From assembly GCA_038501195.1 (NCBI GenBank), contig JBBPUQ010000006.1, positions 3,720,001-3,784,000 of the forward strand: a DNA stretch of 64,000 bases, given 5' to 3'. The notes below the pieces were generated by a model, which saw nothing but the letters and a program-made list of their open reading frames with translations, did no database searches and was not told the origin of the DNA. Positions 11,405-22,315 of this stretch are shown here, piece by piece; the stretch's first letter is position 1; each line of letters starts with the position of its first letter. The stretch comes from Nemania diffusa (lineage: Eukaryota; Ascomycota; Sordariomycetes; Xylariales; Xylariaceae). A program made the translations under genes and the position numbers.

Positions 11405-13071
11405 ATGTCGAGTGCCAGGAGAATCAGATCCGCCCTGGGGGGCTACCTCCTCGTGGCGGCTTTTCTCGCTCTTCTGACATTGGCAGATAATATGGTCGCC
11501 AATACTTTACCAATCACCCTAGATTCCGCATCTGCTCAAATTCCAGGCTTCTGGAATCTCTTAACTACGAATCTAGTTATATCTACAGTCTCAGGTGCAT
11601 TATAAATACTTAATCAAGCATTGACAGTAGCTAACGATAATAGACCTGATCAGCCAACTCGTTCTTATTTCCTTGATCTACCATTATAGCTCAGGATATG
11701 CCATGCACATCAACAGCTTCAGTATCCTCATAGCATCTATCTACTCGCTAAATTCATGTACGAATCTCACATTTGTCTGCAAGATCTCCTTAAGCTCACC
11801 CTAGCAGTATTTTGGCGAACCGACGGGCTTGCCTGGACCTCTGCGATTGCTCCAGTTTTCAAAATCATCGGCGGCGGATCTCACGCAACGACGTTCTTAA
11901 CAATAATATTGATCCGGGAAAATATCTCCGGTAGCCTTCGGTACGTTTATTCATCATATAAATATATGTCAATGCCACAATGCTCTAGCTGATTTTGGGT
12001 TTCATAGTGCTGTCTTTATTTACATAACGGGAGCCGTCATTGTTCTCTGCCAAACTATAGCCTCTGAGGTCACTCCATTTCTAGCTAGAAAGAGTCCAAC
12101 ACTGCCGTATATTTTCTCAATTGCTTGCTGTATCCTAGCTAGCGTCCTCGCGATAGTTTATAATACGACAGAGAACTTAGTGAGTGGTCAAGAATGTTCA
12201 AACGACCGCTCTACCGAGCCGCTCCTCTCACATATAGCAGCAAGCCGGGATAATTATCTAGTACCGCCATTCGGATTTAAAGAGACATATCCTCAGATAT
12301 GGCGTGATATGCAGCCTATAACTAGAAAGGCCTTGGGGCTTCTGGGTTTTATTTTCTTCGTAGCGGCTATAGCGAAAGCGACGCGCCCATTATTCATTAA
12401 TTACATCCAGCATCGTGTTGGTGTTACGCCTGAACTGGCAAGTGCAGAAATATCATAAGACCTATCCGTTTAGCTAACTAAGTGATGTAGGCAAGCTACC
12501 TCTGGGCTGTTCGAACTATTATGTCACTAGCGATATTTGCTGTGGTTTTACCCCTAGCTGTGATTCTTTTGAACAAGTACACGTCTCTCGTATCTAGTAC
12601 TATAACATTATATACAGCGAAGGCTAGCATCGTTCTCCTGGCGATTGGTGCTCTTTTAATCGGCCTGGCTCAGTCCAAGCCCGTGCTCGTCTCAGGTCAG
12701 TCAAAACAAATACCTTGATACTCCATGTACGGGAGAATTAATGTTTGAAGGCCTTGTCATCAATACTCTAGGAGTGGCAACAGATCTAGCTCTGTTAGCA
12801 TTTGCCGCAGATATAGTCCCCGAAGCTATTACTAGCTGTTTTTTCATGGGAATCGCCTCATTGGAAAGCACTGGTACCCTAATTGGGATCGCGGTTTTAT
12901 ACCCGCTCTACCAACTATGTCTGTACAATGATACGCTCGTCGGTGGAATCCCATATTACTTCTGCGCGGTATGTATTTATGGATTGCCTTTATTGTGTTG
13001 GCGTTTCTAAATAACAATAGGGGCTATTCACCGTCGCTGGGGTCAAAGCTTGGCAGATTAAATCATTATGA
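11405..13071 (+). pseudogene. MFS transporter copy with missing N-terminal core (probable pseudogene)
   Basis: The start region (ATG at 11405) encodes one good membrane helix (LLVAAFLALLTLADNMV). The next recognisable family segment is LAWTSAIAPVFKIIGGG at about 11830, and the motif-A loop (G-x-LADR-x-GR type) that should lie between is absent from all three forward frames of 11590-11780. From there the gene is intact: exons end 11940, then 12008-12437, 12491-12695, 12751-12968 and 13021-13071, finishing with TGA. The junction at 12437/12491 needs a GC-AG intron (GCAAGT donor), supported by alignment to the family pattern ASYL-x-S-x-R. The two MFS copies share the exon layout of the C-terminal half. 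About 80-90 residues seem lost. It could be an internal deletion or a missed exon with an unusual sequence. A functional transporter is unlikely as it stands. Confidence 0.6.
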
Positions 13072-13602
13072 ACTAGGTAGTAGTTCTAGCACGGGGTTGT
13101 GGAGACATCATACTGAGTGATGGTTATTATACACTATGAGTGTTACGGTAACAAGCCACATATTTCGACTTACAGTCAGGTATTTCAATATTTGGGACAT
13201 AGGCCAATGATTTGGATGCCGTCCCAAGTAGTGAAGCACTTGAAAATTGGGAAGTAGTGAAAATAACCTCGAGGTTAACGGATATTTAGTGGTATCTCGT
13301 CGTGGCGGGACATGGAGAAGTGTGGGGATGGGATAGGTACATGGAATCTAGGTACTTTGTCTGGATAGGGTTAGAGCTATCTCAGGTAACCAACCAGAGT
13401 CTCTATCAATACCCATGCTTCCCAATTAGGTTGAAGGATCAGCGACCCCTATATGTAAAACTGGTGGGACGAGAAGTCGGCAGGCATCTACATTATGGAT
13501 ATGTGTCCAACTACTCACAAAATCTCCAAGTCAGGGGTCGTCAACTCTGTTCATGTATCTCTCACTTTGAGGCATGCATTATAATCCATTATCGTTTTTA
13601 TC
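13072..13602. other. Intergenic spacer
   Basis: About 530 bases between the MFS copy and the HET gene. The 13302-13616 frame overlaps the HET start and has no family signal. No other structure was seen. Confidence 0.4.
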
Positions 13603-15414
13603 ATGCGGCTAATTAATGTTCATACTCTGGTCATCAGCGAGTTTTATGGGGACCAAATTCCACGATATGCCATTTTATCACACCTTTGGGGCGAAGAAGA
13701 GGTGACCTTGCAAGACATGAAAGAAGGCAAAGCAGAGTTGCTCAAAGGGTACGAAAAAATCATAGCATGTTGTAAGCAAGCTCGTTTTGACGGGCTTCCC
13801 TACGTAGTACGTTGATTCTCTTAGTTCTCATGGGATTTTCACTAACAATAGCATATGAATGATGACGATAGTGGGTTGATACTTGTTGCATTGACAAGCA
13901 AAGCTCCGCAGAGCTTTCCGAGGCCATTAACTCCATGTATCTCTGGTACTACAATGCTACACTCTGTTACGCGCATCTCGCAGATGTGGAGGGTGTAGAA
14001 CATGATAATATGAGGAGCTTTAGGCGTAGTCGATATTGGACTCGTGGATGGACGCTGCAGGAATTGATTGCTCCTCATACCCTGATTTTCTTCACGTCTG
14101 GGTGGACTAGAATTGGCACACGACTGGATGTGAGACAAGTTGTTGCTGCAGCCACTAATATCCCCATGGCGGTGCTTAGATTCCGTAACATGAGAGACTA
14201 TAGTGTTAGTCAGAAGATGTCTGTAAGCAATAACCCGCTTCTACCTTGGCCTCTCCCAGACCTTCCGAATATCATTCTGCTTATCAAATACTACCTGGTG
14301 CTCTTGTTAAATATTGTAATGCTAAAAGTTTATGGTAAAGTGGGCCTCTCGAAGACAAACGACTAGAATAGAGGACGAAGCATACTGCTTGCTCGGCCTC
14401 TTTGGTGTTTCGATGCCTCTCCTGTACGGGGAAGGTAGAAGAGCATTTAGGAGGCTTCAAGAGGAAATAATAAAAGAACTAGACGATGAATCAATTTTGG
14501 CATGGCAAGGAGGGGCTGATTACGGATTATTGGCTTCATGCCCTGCTCAATTCGCCTTTTCCCATTCCATTCAGAGGAGTGACGAATACCCGGTCGGCGA
14601 GAGCGTAGGAGACCTCCCATTTGCAATCACGAACAGGGGCGTTCGAGTTTCTCTTCCGGTGCTGGAGAATTGCTACAACGTTCCCTTATTCTCTCTAACT
14701 CGGGCATCCAAACAATATTTAGCCCCTAACCCCCCACATTTGTTAGTGGTCGTCCAGAAACGAGTCCTCGCCATTCTTAACTGCCAACAGGGCATCTATA
14801 ATAACTTTCGAATAGCCGTCGTTTTGAACTATGATGACTCCCTTGGACACTATAAACGCGACGTTAACATAGGTCTCGTCAAGATTTCGATAGATGATAT
14901 AGTCGAGCAAGCTAAGCCGACGCAGTTTTTAGTTTCGGCCGGTGGAAAGAGCCCTTGGGATGACATCGCTGTGATGGAGGACCCTGGAAGACTTGTTGTA
15001 ATCCAGGGGCTATCGGGAATCGTAGCACACTTCAAGTTTGAACGCGCCACTCTCCTGAGCGGGAGAGAGATTGGTTGCGACATCCAAGAAAACGGTACTA
15101 TATCTGTTCGTTTTTTTCAGCGTAGACCGATTGCAGTCATCTACCGCAGTGAGGAATCCCACGAACATCAATACCTCGTCATATACCTCAGGCTATCAGA
15201 AATTGGGTCAGGAATTGACGCTGTTATCACCCATATATACGGCCAAGACGCCAGCAAAGCTCACCAAAGCTATTTACCTAGCCAATATCCAGAGGGAGCG
15301 GCGCATAAAACTCCTTATGGCATGTTTAGCTTGTCTCCCAATATTCGAGAGGCTGACCATGCCTCTGTTCTCGAGGTCGCTGTCGAATTACAACAACATT
15401 CCACATTCTCTTAA
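13603..15414 (+). CDS. HET-domain protein (heterokaryon incompatibility type)
   Basis: Three exons, 13603-13806, 13872-14222 and 14341-15414, splice in phase 0 to 542 aa. The HET signature runs from AILSHLWGEEEV (about residue 23) through YVWVDTCCIDKQSSAELSEA across the first intron, to SRYWTRGWTLQELIAP. It is followed by the usual post-HET block SWASRRQTTR-x-EDEAYCLLG with a LYGEG motif. The second intron (118 nt) falls just before that block. About 270 residues follow without a recognised domain, and no NACHT, WD40 or ankyrin repeats are present. HET proteins of this class can trigger cell death when non-self partners meet; whether this one does is unknown. The coding sequence is AT-leaning and sits beside a second HET gene, which suits a fast-evolving accessory locus. 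All exons are open, so it appears intact. Confidence 0.88.
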
Positions 15415-16154
15415 AGCCTCGCTAGCTAGATTTCACGTCAAAGAACCCCCCGCCACCTCAAAGAAGAAGGAACTAAAGTCCGTTGGCTAACTAGTGGGTG
15501 TCAAACCCCGGGATTATACGAGGTTCATTCTTTAGTTTCGGGGTCTAACTAGTCTACTTGTACTGATGGATTGGGATGTTAGGAACTGGTAGTGGGCGAG
15601 GTTCGTTTGCTGTTAATAGGGCTTAACGCAGGTTTCATGGTCTTGTATACACTGTGACGTATACAGAACGCCTAGGAATCCTCGTAGGGTCTAGTAGTAG
15701 CCCGTCTGGGGAGTCTGGATGGGGTGATTCTTGTTCTCGCGACCTCTCACCACAAACGTCGTGAGACTGGAGTTGGCCGATAAGGGGCGGGTGTCCCCGA
15801 CACTTCACTTCGGATAAATTTAGTTAGTTCATGATGTCGGCTTTTTTACGTGTAGAACTGAGCGGTTATACGTAATTCCAATCGCTGCCACTAGTGGCTA
15901 ACCTATTTTGAAAGCACAAGCGTATTGTGACTTGACTAGACCTCGGGTAGTGTGGTAGATCGTCCGATATTCTTAATCCCCCCTGAGTTAGGTCGTACTT
16001 AATTGTTATCATCAAACCGTGTACTGAAGGATGTTCATTATTAGTAGGGATTTATTATTACGAAACCCCGTTCTTTATTGATCTGAACAAGTAGTCAGAT
16101 GTTAGGTAGCAGAGATGAGTAAAGCATTTAGGGGAAATATGCCATCTTTAAAAG
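15415..16154. other. Convergent intergenic spacer
   Basis: About 740 bases between the converging HET genes. It is AT-rich with no coding frame, and presumably holds the two 3' ends. No terminator-like structure could be assigned. Confidence 0.4.
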
Positions 16155-18525
16155 TCAAACAATATAAACAGTTTGCTTCTCGGCCTCGAATTTCTCCATG
16201 CCCTCGCCATCCATAAGCCCATGCAAGTAGCAGTCCCCTATCAACTCATGGCAGCGCTGCATGCCCAATCCGGGCACGTGGCGCATGCCCACATACCGGA
16301 GCACGAAGGGCGTCTTACCGCCCGGGAAGACGAAGATGCGATCTTCCCGCGGCAGGGTCAATCCGCACGTGAAAGGGCCAAGGCCCAGATGCCCGTTCGC
16401 GCTCACGAACATCTTCCTGCCCGCGGTCGAGATCTTCACCGCGTGTCCTATGCCGTACGCGCTCACCTCGTCGCTGCGGATACCGCCCAGAGGGAAGACC
16501 TCGCCGGTCATGAGGTCCTTGAGGACTTGGTCCCGGCACCAAATGTTATAGGCGATCTCATCGTCCGCGGGAGTATGTGATGTTGATGTTGGGGGGATCC
16601 TCCTAAGTAGTGCGTTGATGTCTTCCTCCACGTTCGGTTTAGTCATAATGGTGTCTCCGCAAAGTGTACGGGAAAATTTATCCTTCCAGCTCATGAGGTA
16701 GTTGATAGCAGCATCATGGGCGCGATTGGAATCGGTGTCGCTATTAGACTCGGTGTCGCTAGCAGCATCAGTGTCACTAGTAGTATCAGTATCTTTAGCT
16801 GCATCAGGATCATATCTTGCATCGTAGAAGTCCTTTGCAAAGGCATACCACTCCCGCAGGACGGATTGTTGTCTCTCTTCTTCTACGTAAGCCATTGGCG
16901 AGGATGTGTTCTTGATGGTATCAACAATATAGCCTTCGAGGACCAATATGTTCTCTTCAATCACCGAAGGGGAGGCACTCTGTCCAGCGCAGGCATTGTA
17001 ACATGGGTATTGCTTCAAATATCTATCGAGCGACCCAGTATGCTTGATCGGCTGTGAGAAGTCGGGCACCCAGGATGGCAGCCTCGAGTCGGGAACACGG
17101 AATGCATGACCGGGCTGGCAGATGATATCAAGAGATGCACTAAACTGCATGATGCTGATTACTGTTCTTGTGAACACCGTCTCAAAGCTCATTTCGGGGC
17201 TATAATCTGGGATGATGAGCGCCTTCGCAGGCTGTCCAGTACTAGCAGAATACCCCTTCAGAAGAGATAGGATCCCGTAGATCTTGTCCCTAGGGTCTGT
17301 AGCCCCACGATGCCGAAAAGTCCATAAGAGGGATTCCGGCCGAAAGATAGAGGAGACTTGCGATTGGTTGTCGAGATGACCTGCAATTTCAAAGCGATCG
17401 AAGTCCTTAGTATGGCAATACTTATGCAAAGTGAGACAGGGCAACACTGTGTCCACGAGATCGTCTAGTTTCATATCATGTACCTCGGGGAAATCCGCGC
17501 AACAGCTCGCCTTATGCTTTTGAAAGTTCGAAATGGCTCTTAGAAACCGCTGCCATGGAATTCGAAGGGGCCCGTACAATAACTCCGAGTCTCGAGGGAA
17601 GATGCACTCCTGCACAGTCCAAATGCGGCTCCACCACGGCCGGGTACCGAGCCAATTCAAGGTCTGGAAAGTGTTCGTTCGGAATATGGCTGGCGCATTG
17701 TCTGGGTTGTACTCGAGAAATGGGGCCCATCTAAGATGGGAGCCGTTGTCGAGAACCACCAAGAGATAGTGAACTTGGTATAAGCTATCGGCTTCTAGGG
17801 CAAGCGGATCGGATTCGAACCGGGGATCATAATGCTCCGCCTCTGTTCGTGGTATTTTGAAGTCGTGTACGCCCGGCCTCGGGCTGACTTCGGGTAGTGG
17901 GATCAGGTCTTTGGCGATGTCCAGATGAGGAAAAGAAGCAGAGATATCGCCCAAGACGTCCGCGGACATCTTTAGCAGCCGTGCGACTTCATCGTCTTGT
18001 TCACGACTAACAATGGGCTGCGGCTCATCAGGCTGTTCCCCTAGCCATAAGAGTCCTTTGATAGTCTGACTGTATATATCCCCCATGAGCTGCACTTGAT
18101 GTGCCTTCTCTTCGGCGTCTTGTTGATTGATACATACGGCGTCGACCCATAGTGCCCTGCTCTCCTCGTAATCTGGCGCCCTCCAAATGTGGTCTCTGAG
18201 CCGTCTTAACGCGGCATGGAGGTTTTGGGTGGCCGGAAATGCGACGCCGTTCACGTCAATGTCCACGAGGTCGGCCAGGGACCCCCATACGTAAGATAAA
18301 GCCTGGGGATATTATTATGTGTGAGCATATCTAGGCACTACCTTCATTTTCATAGCAATGGCATGCTTGTTATGTTGTTGTAATTACCTCATACTTGGGC
18401 GAGTCCTGTAGAGACACGACGTATAGCTCACATCTGATCCTATCGTTCCATTCTCCGTTCATTAATTTTAAGAGGCGTATCTGCTTTTTTGAGGGGTCTA
18501 AGCGAGTATACTGTAGTGCTACCAT
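16155..18525 (-). CDS. HET-domain protein with an acidic Asp-Thr repeat
   Basis: Two exons, 18388-18525 and 16155-18302, joined in phase 0 by an 85-nt intron, give 761 aa. The start ATG (18523-18525) opens MVALQYTRLDPSKKQIRLL, a normal HET leader, and the junction rebuilds YEALSYVWGS. Then come NGVAFPATQNL, LWVDAVCINQQD, the HQVQLMGDIYSQT helix and RPWWSRIWTVQE, all standard HET positions. A separate block (FRHRGATDPRDKIYGILSLL) follows, as in other long HET proteins. Around nt 16715-16805 there is a low-complexity stretch of D-T and S-D-T units, about 30 residues, likely a disordered linker. The C-terminal part has a conserved-looking GGKTPFVLR and GDCYLHGLMDGE, frequent in this family. It converges on the first HET gene. 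No partner domain such as NACHT or patatin lies next to it. Confidence 0.88.
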
Positions 18526-19221
18526 TTTACGAAATGTGCATTTCTCAACATCGGCTTCATCATGGCTTGCGGGGATTCGAGTTCGAAAACTGAGAACTGA
18601 AATATAGCGAGACAATGCTATATGTACATATAGACTCAGCTGTGGCTGGCAAATTCATCTTCAGCTGGAATCCTAGCCCCCGCATGTTCCTAGATCCGAT
18701 TAGCTTGTTCTTTCCTGTCATCTTCAACTTCGAGGGAGACCTTGTAAAAGCGATTCTTCTATGCATTAGGTAGCCAGACGCTAGACTAGTGATACCAGAG
18801 GTACCTCAATAGTGGCAGAGGCTTAGAGATCTTTCCTAGTACAAACCTATTGATAATGATAGCAAAGGACTACAGTAGCAGGATTTGCTGTATTTAATAT
18901 GTGTTTGAGCGACAGTTAGTATAATAGTCGAGATTAAACCAACGTTGAATCGCTTTCAATAAGTGTTATTTTTTTAGGTATTGTTTAGATAGGTATCTAT
19001 CAGCAACAGTTGCGACAGTTTACTAAGCTAGCCTGAGTAAATCTGGGGCAATCTGGGGCTGGACAGGTACCTAAATTGCGCCTTAGGTGGGCTAATTGAC
19101 GTAACTTAAGCTGTTTTATAGTTTCGAGCGGTACAGCATCACGCATGCACAGTGGCTGTCTATCTGTAGATTAAGTGGTAGACTAACACATAAACCTTAA
19201 ACAACGCGGTGCACGAGCAAG
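18526..19221. other. Divergent intergenic region
   Basis: Nearly 700 AT-rich bases between the second HET gene (leftward) and the aminopeptidase (rightward). The duplicated phrase ATCTGGGGC occurs near 19040. No gene was seen. Confidence 0.4.
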
Positions 19222-20616
19222 ATGAACCGCGCATTGCTTAAAATACTGTTCTTGGGGCTATCTGCCTCGCAGGCTTCCGCTTCGCTGCGTGCAGGCCCGC
19301 AGATAGTGCTCGGCTCGTCAGGTTCTCTTGATCAAGACACTCTTGGTCAGGACGCTCCTGTTTCTGTTCCCGTTCATGCCGTCGACGATGCCATCCTCGC
19401 AGCCCTCGCCGCCCATCCCGACCCCGTCGATGCCCTCGTTTCCCTCCGACCCGAGTTGGCCGACGAGCTCGCCTCGCCGCGACTCCTCCACGTCCTCGGC
19501 CACGACGCGCCGCAATGGATGACCGAAGGCGACAAGCTGCGTCTTCGCCGAAAGGGCCTGAAGTTCAAGGATATCACCGACTACCAGGACGACGACGTGA
19601 GCGCCTCGTTTGCTGGCCGCGCTCACCTCCCCAAGTTCACCCACCACTCGCTCGTGAAGCCGCTCTTCCCCAAGATCTCGACCGACACGATGCGCAAGGT
19701 CCTCACGCGCCTCACCAGCTTCTACAACCGCTACTACGGCGACATCTACGGTGAGCAGAGCGCCCAGTGGCTGCACGACCACATCGCCGACATCATCAAG
19801 ACCGCGCCCTTCCACACCCACATCTCCCTCGAGGTCTTCCCCCACACCTTCGCCCAGCCCTCCATCATCGCCCGCTTCGAGCCCAAGGTCCGCAACGCCT
19901 CCCTGCCCCTGACCATCATCGGCGCCCACCAGGACTCCGCCAACTACCTCTTCCCCCTGCTGCCCGCCCCCGGCGCCGACGACGACGGCTCCGGCACCGT
20001 CAGCATCCTCGAGGCCTTCCGCGTCCTCGCCGAGTCCGGCTTCACCCCCAAGAACGGGCCCGTCGAGTTCCACTGGTACGCCGCCGAGGAGGGCGGCCTG
20101 CTGGGCAGCCAGGCCATCGCACGCGACAAGAAGCAGCAGCGCGCCAACATCGGCGCCATGCTCGAGTTCGACATGACCGCCTACGTGGCCCGGAACTCGA
20201 GCCCCGAGTCCGTGGGCTTGATCGACACCGACGCCGACGACGCATTGACCGCCTGGGTGTTGTCGCTGAGCAAGGAGTACATCTCCATCCCTGCCGCCGT
20301 CCACAGCCTCACCCCGGGCGCCGGCTCCGACTACATGTCCTTCACTCAGAACGGGTTTCCATCGGCATTCGCCTCTGAGGGCAACCCTGTGGCGGAGGGT
20401 CGCTTTAGGGGAGACTTCGATCCCTATATTCACAGTTCTAAGGACACCCTCGATGTCGACGACGAGTTCGGATATTTCTCGTTCGATGTAAGTTTAAGTC
20501 CTCTTTGGGGTGACGGTCCTGCTAACACTTGTCTTTAATAGCATATGGCGAGGTTCTCCGAACTTGCTATCGCTTTTATTGTTGAGCAGGCGGGCTGGGA
20601 CAATACCTGGCGGTAA
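19222..20616 (+). CDS. Secreted leucine aminopeptidase, M28 family (LAP1-like)
   Basis: Two exons, 19222-20487 and 20542-20616, give 446 aa. A signal peptide (ILFLGLSASQASA) starts the protein and a propeptide of about 130 residues follows. The catalytic domain holds the five M28 zinc ligands: His236 (GAHQDS), an Asp near 253 (GADDDGSG), the AEEGG pair at 289-290, Asp317 (EFDM) and His404 (YIHSSKDT). It removes N-terminal residues from peptides outside the cell, as known for this family in fungi. The final 24 residues (HMARFSELAIAF and on) come from a short second exon and match the family C-terminus. The sequence is strongly GC3-rich, so long antisense frames appear, but they are shadows. 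It is a little longer than typical LAP1 because of an extended, low-complexity propeptide. Confidence 0.92.
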
Positions 20617-20841
20617 AGAGTCAAATAAATAACGCCCCGTCTTTTTTTGATAACAACTCGCGACATGATACCAGCATCGTTGTAGATAGTCAGATTGTAG
20701 AACAGTTAGAGCCTATATATAAATATTTTCTCTGCCTAGCCTTTGGGAGATTTATATTTCTTGGCTGTTCCCGTTACGTGATCCCATCCGGTTGTACTTA
20801 TTCCAGGGGATACTCCATACTTCTGACTGCCTCATTCTATC

Positions 20842-22315
20842 CTACGCTTCAAGTACTGAGTTGGCGGAAGACAGGGTACAAGATTCTACTACTCTAAGAG
20901 GTATATTGTCCGTTGCTGTCTGGTAATGCGAATCAGGCTCCGTCATTTTCCGCTGGCTTAAAGGCCGACGGGTCCGCACTAGTTCCAGTTTTGGGCTTGA
21001 CACTAGAGAGCCGAGAGATAGTAGTGTTGAAGAAACGTGTTGCCATAGTCTTAAATTTTGAAAGGCCTTAGGGGTGGATGGTACGCAAAGTACGATGAAG
21101 ATGCAGGTCATTTCGGCGAGGGACCAGAGAAGAAAAGGGGCCGCGTTGTATGTCTCGTCACCACCGTGATATTGGTAGATCAAGCTGACTAGGCGTGCAC
21201 CGCTAGCCGCTACGGCACTACATGTCCAAAGTTAGCTCGTGTGTCGTCCTATCTCGTGAAGGATATGATGGTGTCAAAGGCCAACATTGTAGTAGAGTAT
21301 AATATACTTACGCTAGGCCAATGGCGAAAAGTATTGAATAACCTAGCCTTTGTTCGCGGGACATATGGAGTTTCCATATGACGGTCTGTGGGAGCACGAA
21401 GATGATGACATCGGACGCCGAGTTAAGAGCAGCACCAACGACCTCGGGCCGTTTTCCATCGTTGCAGTGCCCTTCGGTTAATGGCTCCCATGCGTGCTCA
21501 GGGGGTGTGCAAAGGTGGTTGGCCAGGATAAGCACCGCCAAGTAAAAGAGGACATTGACACCGAGCAGAATATGAGATACCCAAAAAAAGGCAGAGCGGG
21601 CCTTTGGGACGAAAATGGCAACCCAGTCTAAGAGGATGGCTGCTTTAATCGTCAAAACGAACGCAGCATAGAGGCAGCTAATAATGTGATAAGACTAAGC
21701 TGTAAAATGAGAACTATGCTACACCTATGTCTCGGTGTCTATACTAACATATAAATAGTTCGAGTAGTCTTGTAGACTGATATTCCATTGATGGACGTGA
21801 AATCCAATGCTTAAAGCAATTTTATAAAAAATGGATATGAGGCCAACGAAAAGTCCCTGGTTAATTGGTATTAGTTAGGGTTTATAAGAGGTCTCAAGAG
21901 ATACTTTATAAATTATATAGAAGAATGAAAGACTTAGTGGAATACAGGCGAAACCAAATCCAGGATAGAATAGGGGCGACAGAGACTACTAACATATGCA
22001 ATGAGTGCAAGGACTAAATTTCAACAACAAAGTTCCGTTAGTCAAGTAATTTTATCATATGAAGTAAATAATAGAGTTACCGTCTGGAAATGAGAAAGAC
22101 TTGGCTATGAATAGTCTCACATATATCCTTGTCGCAACAAAAAAGGTAGATAATATTGCATTTATGGTAAGGAAAAACAAAATGCCGGGGCTCCTAGGTG
22201 GTAGCTCGCCGAAGTGAGACTCTACTCCTGGTGGCAGGGCAATGGCAGGCCCAAGAAGGAGTTCCTGTTTCTCCTTAGGCGATAAGGAAGAAACGCCTGG
22301 AATTTCGACCTCCAT
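20842..22315 (-). CDS. Rhodopsin-like 7-TM fungal membrane protein (Pth11-related)
   Basis: Five exons on the minus strand: 22081-22315, 21994-22013, 21749-21856, 21312-21694 and 20842-21217, giving 373 aa. The second exon is only 20 nt and is needed to join SFPD to VLALIAY and GLFVGL in frame. The N-terminus is outside, with a first helix GILFFLTINAILSTFFV. Later helices include LYAAFVLTIKAAILLDW, followed by IFVP and FFWVSHILLGVNVL, the pattern of the fungal rhodopsin/Pth11 domain. The cysteine positions HLCTPP and EGHCNDG fit the family's extracellular loop. A cytosolic tail of about 80 residues, rich in Ser and Arg, ends the protein. Family members are putative receptors; ligand and role are unknown. 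No CFEM domain is present. The last junction rebuilds an Ala codon after IGLA. Confidence 0.8.

Noticed and set aside
19318..20433. 371-codon minus-strand frame
   Set aside because: Antisense shadow of the GC3-rich aminopeptidase; its low-complexity G/V/E/D composition fits no family.
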